Part shown: positions 7,601-16,139 of the stretch, in pieces
Numbering within the stretch: the first letter of the stretch is position 1
Layout: each line of letters starts with the position of its first letter
Assembly (NCBI RefSeq): GCF_018310535.1
Contig: NZ_CP074102.1
Location: 2,604,001 to 2,668,000, forward strand
DNA length: 64,000 nt
Origin: Streptomyces mirabilis
Lineage (GTDB): Bacteria > Actinomycetota > Actinomycetes > Streptomycetales > Streptomycetaceae
Reading direction: 5' to 3'
Notes under the pieces: model-generated
Database searches by the model: none
Seen by the model: only the letters and a program-made list of their open reading frames with translations
What the model was told of the DNA's origin: nothing
Made by a program: the position numbers and the translations under genes

Positions 7601-10018
7601 TCACGCCGCTACCGGAACCTCCGGCGTCGCGCCGTTCGTGGCCGGCGACAGCGCCAGTTCCAGGACCTGGCGGACGTCCGTGACGGCGTGGACGTCCAGC
7701 TTCTCCAGCACCTCGGCCGGGACGTCGTCCAGGTCGGCCTCGTTGCGCTTCGGGATGATGACCGTGGTGACACCCGCCCGGTGCGCGGCGAGCAGCTTCT
7801 GCTTCACCCCGCCGATGGGCAGGACGCGGCCGGTCAGTGAGACCTCACCCGTCATCGCCACGTCCGTGCGGACCAGTCGGCCGGACAGGAGCGAGGCCAG
7901 CGCCGTCGTCATGGTGACGCCCGCGCTCGGACCGTCCTTGGGGACCGCGCCCGCCGGGAAGTGGATGTGCACGCCCCGGTCCTTCAGGTCGCCGACCGGC
8001 AGTTCCAGCTCGGCGCCGTGCGAGCGGAGGAAGGAGAGCGCGATCTGCGCCGACTCCTTCATCACGTCACCCAGCTGACCGGTCAGGGTCAGACCGGCCG
8101 CGCCCGTCTCCGGGTCGGCCAGCGACGCCTCCACGAAGAGGACGTCACCGCCGGCGCCCGTCACGGCCAGACCGGTGGCGACACCGGGCACCGCGGTACG
8201 GCGCTCGGCCGGGTCCTGAGCGGACTCGGGCACGTGGTGCGGCCGTCCGATGAGCCCGCGCAGATCGGCGTCGGTCACCGTGAAGGGCAGCTCCCGCTCT
8301 CCGAGTTCGTGCTGCGCCGCGACCTTGCGGAGCAGGCGTGCGACGGCCCGCTCCAGGTTGCGTACGCCCGCTTCCCGGGTGTACTCCCCGGCGAGCTTGC
8401 GCAGCGCGCTCTCGTCGAGCGCGACCTCCTCCTTCTCCAGACCGGCCCTCTCCAGCTGACGCGGCAGCAGGTGGTCACGGGCGATGACGACCTTCTCGTC
8501 CTCGGTGTACCCGTCGAGCCGGACCAGTTCCATACGGTCGAGCAGCGCTTCCGGGATGGCTTCGAGCACGTTGGCCGTCGCCAGGAACACCACGTCGCTG
8601 AGGTCGAGCTCGACCTCCAGGTAGTGGTCCCGGAAGGTGTGGTTCTGGGCGGGGTCGAGGACTTCGAGCAGCGCCGCGGCGGGGTCGCCGCGGAAGTCGG
8701 AGCCGACCTTGTCGATCTCGTCCAGCAGGACCACCGGGTTCATGGACCCGGCCTCCTTGATGGCGCGGACGATACGGCCGGGCAGCGCGCCGACGTACGT
8801 ACGCCGGTGGCCACGGATCTCGGCCTCGTCCCGTACGCCGCCGAGCGCGACCCTGACGAACTTGCGGCCCATCGCGTGCGCGACGGACTCGCCGAGCGAG
8901 GTCTTGCCGACACCGGGCGGACCGACGAGCGCGAGCACTGCGCCGCCGCGCCGCCCGCCGACGACGCCGAGACCGCGCTCGGAGCGCCGCTTGCGCACGG
9001 CCAGGTACTCGGTGATGCGCTCCTTCACGTCTTCCAGACCGGCGTGCTCGGCGTCCAGGATGCCCTTGGCGCCCTGGATGTCGTACTCGTCCTCGGTGCG
9101 CTCGTTCCACGGCAGCTCCAGGACGGTGTCGAGCCAGGTCCGGATCCAGCCGCCCTCCGGCGACTGGTCGCTGGACCGCTCCAGCTTGTCGACTTCCTTG
9201 AGCGCGGCCTCGCGGACGTTCTCGGGGAGGTCGGCGGCCTCGACGCGGGTCCGGTAGTCGTCGGACTCCTCCCCCTCCTTGGCGTCACCGTTCAGCTCGC
9301 GCAGTTCCTTGCGGACGGCTTCGAGCTGGCGCCGCAGCAGGAACTCGCGCTGCTGCTTGTCGACGCCCTCCTGGACGTCCTTCGCGATGGACTCGGCGAC
9401 ATCCTGCTCGGCCAGGTGCTCACGCAGCTGCTCGGTGGCGAGCTTCAGCCGGGCGACCGGGTCGGCGGTCTCCAGCAGCGTGACCTTCTGCTCGGTGCTC
9501 AGGAACGGGGAGTAACCGGAATTGTCGGCAAGGGCGGACACGTCGTCGATGGCCTGTACGCGGTCCACGACCTGCCAGGCGCCGCGCTTGCGCAGCCAGC
9601 TGGTGGCGAGGGCCTTGTACTCCTTGACCAGTTCGGCGACGTGGCCGGGCAGCGGGTCGGGCACGGTCTCGTCGACCCGGGTGCCCTCGACCCACAGGGC
9701 GGCACCAGGGCCGGTCGTCCCGGCGCCGATCTTCACGCGCCCACGGCCGCGGATCAGCGCGCCCGGGTCGCCGTCGGCCAGTCGGCCGACCTGCTCGACA
9801 GTGCCGAGCACGCCCGTGCTCGGGTACGCCCCGTCGATGCGTGGCACCAGCAGCACCTTCGGCTTGCCGGGCTCCGACCGCGCGGCGGCCTGGGCGGCCT
9901 CCACCGCGGCGCGTACATCGGCGTCGTTAAGGTCCAGCGGAACCACCATCCCGGGCAGCACGACCTCGTCGTCGAGCGGCAACACGGGCAGGGTGAGCGG
10001 TGTGGACGTCGAAGCCAT
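7601..10018 (-). CDS. lon: ATP-dependent Lon protease
   Basis: An 805-residue Lon protease, the full length expected. It contains an N-terminal substrate-binding LON domain (LPVLPLDDEVVLPGM), a coiled-coil middle, an AAA+ domain with Walker A GPPGVGKTS and Walker B VVLLDEIDK, and a Ser-Lys protease domain with DGPSAG (catalytic Ser698) and GGVKQKLLAAH (catalytic Lys741, 43 residues on, as in E. coli Lon). Lon degrades misfolded and regulatory proteins in the cytoplasm. A HAIR-type HspR operator is seen just upstream (10040-10060), so heat-shock repression by HspR is likely, as reported for Streptomyces lon. Confidence 0.98.
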   Translation of the reverse strand: MASTSTPLTLPVLPLDDEVVLPGMVVPLDLNDADVRAAVEAAQAAARSEPGKPKVLLVPRIDGAYPSTGVLGTVEQVGRLADGDPGALIRGRGRVKIGAGTTGPGAALWVEGTRVDETVPDPLPGHVAELVKEYKALATSWLRKRGAWQVVDRVQAIDDVSALADNSGYSPFLSTEQKVTLLETADPVARLKLATEQLREHLAEQDVAESIAKDVQEGVDKQQREFLLRRQLEAVRKELRELNGDAKEGEESDDYRTRVEAADLPENVREAALKEVDKLERSSDQSPEGGWIRTWLDTVLELPWNERTEDEYDIQGAKGILDAEHAGLEDVKERITEYLAVRKRRSERGLGVVGGRRGGAVLALVGPPGVGKTSLGESVAHAMGRKFVRVALGGVRDEAEIRGHRRTYVGALPGRIVRAIKEAGSMNPVVLLDEIDKVGSDFRGDPAAALLEVLDPAQNHTFRDHYLEVELDLSDVVFLATANVLEAIPEALLDRMELVRLDGYTEDEKVVIARDHLLPRQLERAGLEKEEVALDESALRKLAGEYTREAGVRNLERAVARLLRKVAAQHELGERELPFTVTDADLRGLIGRPHHVPESAQDPAERRTAVPGVATGLAVTGAGGDVLFVEASLADPETGAAGLTLTGQLGDVMKESAQIALSFLRSHGAELELPVGDLKDRGVHIHFPAGAVPKDGPSAGVTMTTALASLLSGRLVRTDVAMTGEVSLTGRVLPIGGVKQKLLAAHRAGVTTVIIPKRNEADLDDVPAEVLEKLDVHAVTDVRQVLELALSPATNGATPEVPVAA

Positions 10019-10039
10019 TATCTCTCCCTAGGCAGTCAA

Positions 10040-10060
10040 GTTGAGCTATGCCGACTCAAT
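10040..10060 (-). promoter_or_regulatory. HAIR-type HspR operator upstream of lon
   Basis: TTGAGC-N7-ACTCAA (10041-10059), matching the HspR consensus CTTGAGT-N7-ACTCAAG at 11 of 14 arm positions. It starts 22 bp upstream of the lon start codon. HspR with DnaK represses genes carrying this element until heat shock. No other structure is evident between 10061 and 10257. Confidence 0.75.
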
Positions 10061-10257
10061 GCACGTGAGCCCCGGATTGTTCCCCGGGGTCTGTTCGCTG
10101 TGAGCGATCGCTCTCCACGGAGACATCCGTGCAGGTCAGCGGGGCACCCGCCGCGCTTACCTCTTGGTCGGCCTCACTCCGCCGCAAACCCACGGCGAAC
10201 GCCTGTGGTGCGGTCAACGCCGTCGGCCCGCCGTCCCTTCCCGTGCGACCGCGCCCG

Positions 10258-10720
10258 GTCGACGCGGTCGACGCGATGCGGGACTTCCGCGACAAACTGC
10301 GCTCGCTCGGGCAGCTCGACAACACCCTGGTGCTGTACACGGGCGACCACGGCCTGCTCTGGGCCGACCACGGCTGGCTGCGCAAGTCGGTGCCGTACCG
10401 GCCGAGCCTGGAGGTGCCGTTCTACCTGTCGTGGCCGGGCGGCGGACTCGGCACGGCCAGGACCGACGACCGGCTCACGGCCCACGTCGACATCGCGCCC
10501 ACCCTTCTCGACGCGGCGGGCATCACCCCGGACACCCCGCACGACAGCCACTGGCTGCTCGGCACCCGGGACCGCGACCATGTCCTCACCGAGTGGTGGT
10601 GGAACCGCCAGGACAAGCAGCCGATCGCGAGTGCGTAACAGGAGCACCGCTTCGGTGTCCCGGAGCTGGCCCGACGGCTGACGGCGGCCCGGGCGACCTC
10701 ACCCGACCGGACCGGCCCGG
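10258..10720 (+). pseudogene. Sulfatase-family remnant (C-terminal part)
   Basis: The frame starting at 10258 reads as the last third of a type I sulfatase: MRDFRDKLRSLGQLDNT, then YTGDHGLLWADHGWL, RPSLEVPFYLSWPG, and HVDIAPTLLDAAGI, all normal for the family. Nothing upstream resembles the N-terminal domain with its Cys/Ser-xPxR active-site motif. An in-frame TAA at 10636 is followed in the same frame by VPELARRLTAARA, which looks like the true C-terminus. The gene is therefore 5'-deleted and broken near its end. No plausible start or ribosome site serves it. Confidence 0.75.
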
Positions 10721-10743
10721 ACCCGCCGCGACCGCCCCGACCG

Positions 10744-11670
10744 CTAGGCGGCGACGGTGCCGGGCATCTGAGCGGTGTGTACGGCGGCGGGGGCGGCGGG
10801 GCTGGAGGCCGCCACCGTACGGGCGCGGCGCCAGCCCCGCACCAGCGGCCAGGTCGACACCCCGATCGCCAGGGACATCAGATGCCCCCAGTCCGTCATC
10901 GGGTCGGCGAATTCGAGCAGGTCCCCGACGACCATCGAGCCGAAGACGACCAGCAGCGGCCAGCGCAGCCAGGGCCTCAGCAGCCCGGCGAGCGCGCCGA
11001 CGCTCGTGGCGACGCCGAAACTGATGCCGTAGTCGAGGCGGTGCAGGGAGCTGTCGGGAAGGCCTCCCGCCAGCACGGAAAGGCCGACGGGCACCTCGGT
11101 GGCCAGGGTGGCCACGACGTGCCCGAGCAGGAAGACTCCGGCGGTCCGGAGGCCGCCTATCCGCCGCTCCAGCGCGGTCAGCACCAGCACGAACCCGATG
11201 GCGTACGGCGAGGTGATCCCGCCCGCCATCCACAGCGCGCTGGCCAGCAGCACCAGCACCGGTTCGCGTACGAGGTGCGCGACGTCGGTGCTGGACCCCT
11301 GCTGCAAGGCGTGCACGAGGGAGGGGTCCGCGTAGTCGGTGACCATCGCGGTGACGGTGAGAACGGCCGCGTACCCGAAGGTGAAGGGCGTTCCAGTCGG
11401 GGTGGGCAGCAACCGCCAGGGACGGAGCGACCGCAGCCGGGCGAGGGCGCGGGAGACGGGTGGAACCGATGGGGCGGGAGGGGCGAGTACAGGGGGTGTC
11501 GTCGCCGGGCGGGGGGCGGGCGGCACGGCCGTGGCGCCGCGTTGTCGCGGCACCCCGTCCAGGAGAAGCGAGCCCGTCTGTGGGTCCTTGAGCGCGGCAT
11601 CGGCCGAGGAGGCCGTCGGGGCTGTGGTCGTCGCCACTGCCGTCGCCGTCGCGGTCGTGCTCCGGTCCAA
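10744..11670 (-). CDS. Rhomboid-like integral membrane protein
   Basis: A 308-residue protein with a long Thr/Pro-rich cytoplasmic N-terminus (about residues 1-75) followed by roughly six membrane helices. The membrane domain carries DYGISFGVATSVGALAG, with a G-x-S motif, and DWGHLMSLAIGV in the last helix, with a histidine. These could form the Ser-His pair of a rhomboid protease, but the spacing resembles the actinobacterial rhomboid-like family for which proteolysis is not established. It stands intact inside a decayed region, with pseudogenes on both sides. Substrate unknown. Confidence 0.75.
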   Translation of the reverse strand: MDRSTTATATAVATTTAPTASSADAALKDPQTGSLLLDGVPRQRGATAVPPAPRPATTPPVLAPPAPSVPPVSRALARLRSLRPWRLLPTPTGTPFTFGYAAVLTVTAMVTDYADPSLVHALQQGSSTDVAHLVREPVLVLLASALWMAGGITSPYAIGFVLVLTALERRIGGLRTAGVFLLGHVVATLATEVPVGLSVLAGGLPDSSLHRLDYGISFGVATSVGALAGLLRPWLRWPLLVVFGSMVVGDLLEFADPMTDWGHLMSLAIGVSTWPLVRGWRRARTVAASSPAAPAAVHTAQMPGTVAA

Positions 11671-11724
11671 GGTGAGGGGCTCCTTCCGTCCCGCCCCACC
11701 CTTGGGGGCTCGCGGCGCCGCTGT

Positions 11725-12160
11725 CTATGACCGACGCCACGTGGGAGGCGATTCATAGCAACCTGATAAGCGGGTACGGCGTCCGCGGTCGCCGTGTCCG
11801 CACACGCGTCCGAGTCCGTCCGTATGCGCGTCCGACGGCAGCCCCGTGCCCGAGACGGTGATCGAGCGCAGCAATCGGTCGAGGTAGGCCCGCATCCGGG
11901 CGGCCATGCCGACACCCGCGGGGTCGAGGGCCCACTGAAACTGGATGCCGTCCATGACGGCGGCGAACTCCTCGGCGAGCGCCTCGCAGTCGGTGTCGGG
12001 CTTCAGTTCGCCGCCCGCGACCGCCTCGCGCAGCGTGCCCGCGCTGACCTCGACGAGATCGGCGTAGCGCTTCACGAAGAACGCGTGGGTGGGGTGGCCG
12101 AGTGCGCCTCGACGGCGAAGAACCGCTCGACGTCGCGCTCCTCGCTGCGCCGCAGTACAC
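11725..12160 (-). pseudogene. TetR-family regulator remnant
   Basis: The minus strand encodes a recognisable TetR C-terminal ligand domain: KRYADLVEVSAGTLREAV, then CEALAEEFAAVMDGIQFQW and MAARMRAYLDRLLRS. Just upstream the expected helix LRRSEERDVERFF is in another frame, so a frameshift lies near 12090-12110. The N-terminal helix-turn-helix is absent altogether. The product could not bind DNA as a TetR repressor. It is likely the dead regulator of the adjacent glycosidase or sulfatase remnant. Confidence 0.7.
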
Positions 12161-12261
12161 AGACGGGGCAACTACGGTGCGCTGTTCCTCTTCGATCGCC
12201 GCCGTACTGGACGCACTAGCCGTCCAGTACCTCCACTCCGTCAAGTAGCCCCTTTTTCAAG

Positions 12262-13095
12262 AAGCCCGTCACCGCGATCCACACCACCCCCTCGACAAGC
12301 GCGTCGAGGACCTGCTCTCCCGTGTGTCGCTGGAGAAGAAGGCGGGTCAAGCTGTTCCACTCCGTGCTCTGCATGAACGCGGACGGCACCTTCGCCACCG
12401 ACGGACCCTCATGCACGTCGCCGCTCCCGAGCCGGCCGCGAGCACCTGTCTGGGCATCCCGGTCGCCCTCGCTGCGCGGGCAGCCGAGGGGCACCGACTG
12501 GGAATGAGGTCAGTTTCGGCTTCAATCGCGATGTCCTCACTGGGGCTCCTGCGTGAACTGCCTCGCCTTCGACGGCATCGTCTGCGCCGACTGGGGCCTG
12601 CTCACCGACGCGCCCGTGCTCGGCGAACTGTTCCCCGCGCGGGCCTGGAGCGCCGCGCAGTGCCCCGAGATGATCGTTGAACCGGTCCGCTCGGCCGCGT
12701 CACGGAGGAACGCGTCCATGAATCCGTACATCGACTCCCGCGCGAAAAACTCGGCCTCTTCGAGAACTGTCCCTAAGGACTGGGGAGGACGAGCTCAAGG
12801 AGATCCTGCGGCTGCTGGACGCGGTGCCCACGCTGGTGTGCGTCAGCCTCGAACGGCCCGTCGTCCTGCCCGAGATCGCCGCGAGGGCGGCCTCGCTGGT
12901 CGCCGACTACGGCGCGAGCGACACTGCACTCCTGGACGTCGTCTTCGGACGGGCGCGGGCCCAGGGGCGACTGCCGTTCGAACTGCCGCGCTCCACGGCG
13001 GCGGTGGAGGCGCCACGGCCGGACGTCCTCCCCGACGACACCGAAGACCCCGTGGTCTCCTACGGGCACGGACTGAACCTCCGCCCCCCGAGGGT
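12262..13095 (+). pseudogene. GH3 beta-glucosidase/xylosidase remnant
   Basis: Fragments of a glycoside hydrolase family 3 enzyme lie in all three plus frames. The N-terminus (DPHHPLDKRVEDLLSRVSLE, then EKKAGQ) is followed by a displaced piece with FDGIVCADWGLLTDAPVLGE, which holds the family's catalytic Asp region (VxxDW). After another frame change comes the C-terminal domain (LVCVSLERPVVLPEI, GRARAQGRLPFELPRS). Large internal deletions and at least three frame changes make it non-functional. Together with the sulfatase and TetR remnants it looks like a lost carbohydrate-degradation locus. Confidence 0.75.
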
Positions 13096-13109
13096 TAATT
13101 CCGCTGCCC

Positions 13110-13131
13110 ATCCTGGTGAAAGTGCCAGGAT
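13110..13131 (+). promoter_or_regulatory. Hairpin overlapping the translation start of the spermidine-synthase-like gene
   Basis: Perfect inverted repeat ATCCTGG (13110-13116) / CCAGGAT (13125-13131) with an 8-nt loop. The second arm contains the likely Shine-Dalgarno AGGAT and an upstream in-frame ATG at 13130. It could act as an operator or sequester the ribosome site. Confidence 0.45.
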
Positions 13132-13138
13132 GGGTGCC

Positions 13139-13816
13139 ATGACTGCCTCGTACGACATCCCTGTAGTCATCGATCGCCGGGAAGGCCCCTACGGCGAGGT
13201 CGTGTTGCGGCGCCACGGCGCACTGCTCCAGATCATCGCCAACGGGTGCTTCCTGATGGACACCTCCGACGGCCGCTCGGAGCGGCTGCTCGTCGACGCC
13301 GCGCTGGACGCCCTGGACGGGCGGGCGGAGCCGAAGGTGCTGATCGGGGGGCTCGGTGTCGGGTTTTCTCTGGCACACGCAGCCGCCGACCCGCGCTGGG
13401 GTCACATCACCGTCGTCGAGCGCGAAGGGGCCGTCATCGACTGGCACCGCGACGGACCGCTGGCCGAACTCACCGCGGCGGCGCTCGCCGACCCCCGGAC
13501 CGAGATCGTGAGATCCGACCTGCTCGCTCACGTCAATGAGACTTCCGACACGTACGACGCACTGTGCCTCGACATCGACAACGGGCCCGACTGGACCGTC
13601 ACCGAGGACAACACCGGGCTGTACGGACCGGCCGGACTGGCAAGCTGCGCAAGGGCGTTGAAGCCGGGCGGGGTACTCGCCGTGTGGTCGGCGCAGCCCT
13701 CTCCGGAATTTGAAGGAACGCTGCGGAATGCCGGATTCCACCAGGTGCGTACCGAAGAGATCCCCGTTGCCCGGGGCGTTCCGGACGTCGTCCATCTCGG
13801 GGTCGGGCCTGGATAG
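13139..13816 (+). CDS. Spermidine synthase-like SAM-dependent protein
   Basis: A 225-residue protein with the Rossmann methyltransferase core of the spermidine-synthase family: VLIGGLGVGFSL near residue 67 (motif I), VVEREGAVIDWH near 90, and DALCLDIDNGPDW near 140. The N-terminal strand domain is short and the usual gate-keeping Asp-rich loop of true aminopropyltransferases is not evident, so the substrate is uncertain. ATG 13139 has AGGATGG at suitable spacing; an in-frame ATG at 13130 would add three residues. The frame is open far upstream because it reads into the GH3 remnant. The gene precedes a two-component system. Confidence 0.8.
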   Translation: MTASYDIPVVIDRREGPYGEVVLRRHGALLQIIANGCFLMDTSDGRSERLLVDAALDALDGRAEPKVLIGGLGVGFSLAHAAADPRWGHITVVEREGAVIDWHRDGPLAELTAAALADPRTEIVRSDLLAHVNETSDTYDALCLDIDNGPDWTVTEDNTGLYGPAGLASCARALKPGGVLAVWSAQPSPEFEGTLRNAGFHQVRTEEIPVARGVPDVVHLGVGPG

Positions 13817-13929
13817 CCGAGCGAAGGTGACTGCCCGTACCCTGCTTCCCTGGCGCAGATCATTCAAGCGTCAAGCGCAGTCATGGGATCACCCCACGGA
13901 TTCCGGAAAGCACACCTCAGGGGCGGGCG

Positions 13930-14667
13930 ATGGAGCAGACACACACCTCGCACAACGGCACGGCGGCCACGCCAGGCGCTCAGCGCCGGGTGCTGGTGGT
14001 CGAGGACGACCCGACGATCGTCGACGCCATCGCGGCCCGCCTGCGAGCCGAGGGATTCCTCGTGCAAACCGCGGGCGACGGACCGGCCGCCGTCGACACA
14101 GCCGAGGCCTGGCAGCCCGACCTGCTGATCCTCGACATCATGCTGCCCGGCTTCGACGGCCTGGAGGTCTGCCGGCGCGTGCAGGCCCAGCGCCCGGTGC
14201 CGGTGCTGATGCTCACCGCGCGCGACGACGAGACCGACATGTTGGTCGGGCTCGGCGTCGGCGCCGACGACTACATGACCAAGCCGTTCTCGATGCGCGA
14301 GCTGGCCGCGCGCGTGCACGTCCTGCTGCGCCGGGTCGAGCGGGCCGTGGTGGCCGCCTCGACACCGCGCAGCGGGATCCTGCGCCTCGGCGAGCTGGAG
14401 ATCGACCACGCACAGCGCCGGGTGCGGGTGCGCTCGGAGGACGTGCACCTCACGCCCACCGAATTCGACCTCCTGGTGTGCCTCGCCAACACTCCGCGCG
14501 CGGTACTCTCCCGCGAGCAGTTGCTGGCCGAGGTCTGGGACTGGGCGGACGCCTCGGGCACACGGACCGTGGACAGCCACATCAAGGCACTGCGCCGGAA
14601 GATCGGTGCCGAGCGGATCCGTACCGTCCACGGCGTGGGCTACGCGCTGGAGACCCCGACTCCCTGA
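13930..14667 (+). CDS. OmpR/PhoB-family response regulator
   Basis: A 245-residue response regulator. The receiver domain has the acidic pair E25-D26-D27, phospho-acceptor Asp69 in LLILDIMLPG, Thr96 and Lys118 in YMTKPFS. The C-terminal winged helix has LTPTEFDLLVCLANTP and the recognition helix region RTVDSHIKALRRKIG. It is the DNA-binding partner of the histidine kinase starting 48 bp downstream. The pair lies directly upstream of kgd; whether it controls the TCA cycle gene is not shown by the sequence. Confidence 0.96.
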   Translation: MEQTHTSHNGTAATPGAQRRVLVVEDDPTIVDAIAARLRAEGFLVQTAGDGPAAVDTAEAWQPDLLILDIMLPGFDGLEVCRRVQAQRPVPVLMLTARDDETDMLVGLGVGADDYMTKPFSMRELAARVHVLLRRVERAVVAASTPRSGILRLGELEIDHAQRRVRVRSEDVHLTPTEFDLLVCLANTPRAVLSREQLLAEVWDWADASGTRTVDSHIKALRRKIGAERIRTVHGVGYALETPTP

Positions 14668-14714
14668 GCCGGGTCTCCGCAGGGACCAGGAACCTCATGT
14701 AGGGGGCTGATGTC

Positions 14715-15857
14715 ATGAGCGGGCTCGGTGAATCGGGCAGAACCACGGGCGTCGTGAGCGGTCCCGGCGAGCCGGGCCGCGGCGAGGGGTCCTGGGGCTC
14801 CGTACGCCCCTTCTCGATCAAGACCAAGCTGGGCGCGCTGGTCGTCATCTCCGTGCTCATCACCACGGGTCTGTCGATGATCGCGGTGCACACCAAGACG
14901 GAGCTCCGCTTCATCACGGTCTTCTCGATGATCGCCACACTGTTGATAACGCAGTTCGTGGCCCATTCGCTCACCGCGCCGCTGGACGAGATGAACACGG
15001 TCGCCCGCTCCATCTCGCACGGCGACTACACCCGCCGGGTGCGTGACGACCGGCGGGACGAACTGGGCGACCTGGCCCAGACGATCAACCTCATGGCCGA
15101 CGAGCTGGAGGCCCAGGACCGCCAGCGCAAGGAACTCGTGGCGAATGTCTCGCACGAGCTGCGCACCCCCATCGCGGGCCTGCGCGCGGTCCTGGAGAAC
15201 GTCGTGGACGGCGTCTCCGCCGCCGACCCCGAAACGATGCGTACGGCCCTGAAGCAGACGGAACGGCTGGGCCGGCTGGTCGAGACGCTGCTGGACCTCT
15301 CCAGGCTGGACAACGGCGTCGTGCCCCTGCGCAGGCGCCGTTTCGAGGTGTGGCCGTACCTGTCCGGCGTGCTCAAGGAGGCCAACATGGTCGCCTCCGC
15401 GCGCGCGGGCATCGCCTCGGGCTCCGGCAGCCACACCCGCACCGACGTCCATCTGCACCTCGACGTGTCCCCGCCGGAGCTGACCGCGCACGCCGACCCG
15501 GAGCGGATCCACCAGGTCGTGGCGAATCTCATCGACAACGCGGTCAAGCACAGCCCGCCGCACGGCCGGGTGACGGTCAAGGCACGGCGGGGCGACTACC
15601 CCGAGTCACTGGCCCTGGAGGTCCTGGACGAGGGCCCCGGGATTCCGCAGTCGGAGTGGCATCGGGTCTTCGAGCGCTTCAACCGCGGCGGGGTGCCCTC
15701 GCCCCACGGCCCGGGCAGCGACGGCGGTACGGGCCTCGGGCTCGCCATCGCCCGCTGGGCGGTCGATCTGCACGGCGGCCGGATCGGCGTGGCCGAATCC
15801 CAGCGGGGCTGCCGGATCCAGGTCACCCTTCCAGGGCTTCCTTCTCTGCCAAGTTGA
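14715..15857 (+). CDS. Sensor histidine kinase partner of the OmpR-type regulator
   Basis: A 380-residue membrane histidine kinase. Two closely spaced membrane helices (about residues 37-58 and 65-83) leave only a few extracellular residues, so it probably senses within or near the membrane. A HAMP linker follows, then HisKA with His147 in NVSHELRTP, and HATPase_c with NLIDNAVKHS (N box), DEGPGIP (G1) and GTGLGLAIA (G2). ATG 14715 has AGGGGGC at good spacing. It autophosphorylates and passes phosphate to the adjacent regulator. The stimulus is unknown; the near absence of an outer domain is typical of intramembrane-sensing kinases. Confidence 0.96.
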   Translation: MSGLGESGRTTGVVSGPGEPGRGEGSWGSVRPFSIKTKLGALVVISVLITTGLSMIAVHTKTELRFITVFSMIATLLITQFVAHSLTAPLDEMNTVARSISHGDYTRRVRDDRRDELGDLAQTINLMADELEAQDRQRKELVANVSHELRTPIAGLRAVLENVVDGVSAADPETMRTALKQTERLGRLVETLLDLSRLDNGVVPLRRRRFEVWPYLSGVLKEANMVASARAGIASGSGSHTRTDVHLHLDVSPPELTAHADPERIHQVVANLIDNAVKHSPPHGRVTVKARRGDYPESLALEVLDEGPGIPQSEWHRVFERFNRGGVPSPHGPGSDGGTGLGLAIARWAVDLHGGRIGVAESQRGCRIQVTLPGLPSLPS

Positions 15858-16139
15858 CGTAAAGTTCGAACCGGAGCCACAAGATCCATCGTCGTCCCGT
15901 GCTCGTGGACACGTGTGATCAGGCACAGGGCCGTGTGAGTCGTACCGCGACCCTGAATCGACGCACCCATTCCGGACCGAAACCCCGCTTGTTTCCCGCC
16001 ATTTCCCTCCCCGAAACACGCTTTCCGATGTGACTTACACGACGTTGGACCGGCCCGGCCTGACCTTCTCGGCCATGGGGGCGTAGCCTTAATTCCCGCT
16101 GTCCATCACCTTGTGAAGCGGAAGAGGGCGGTTGCCGCC

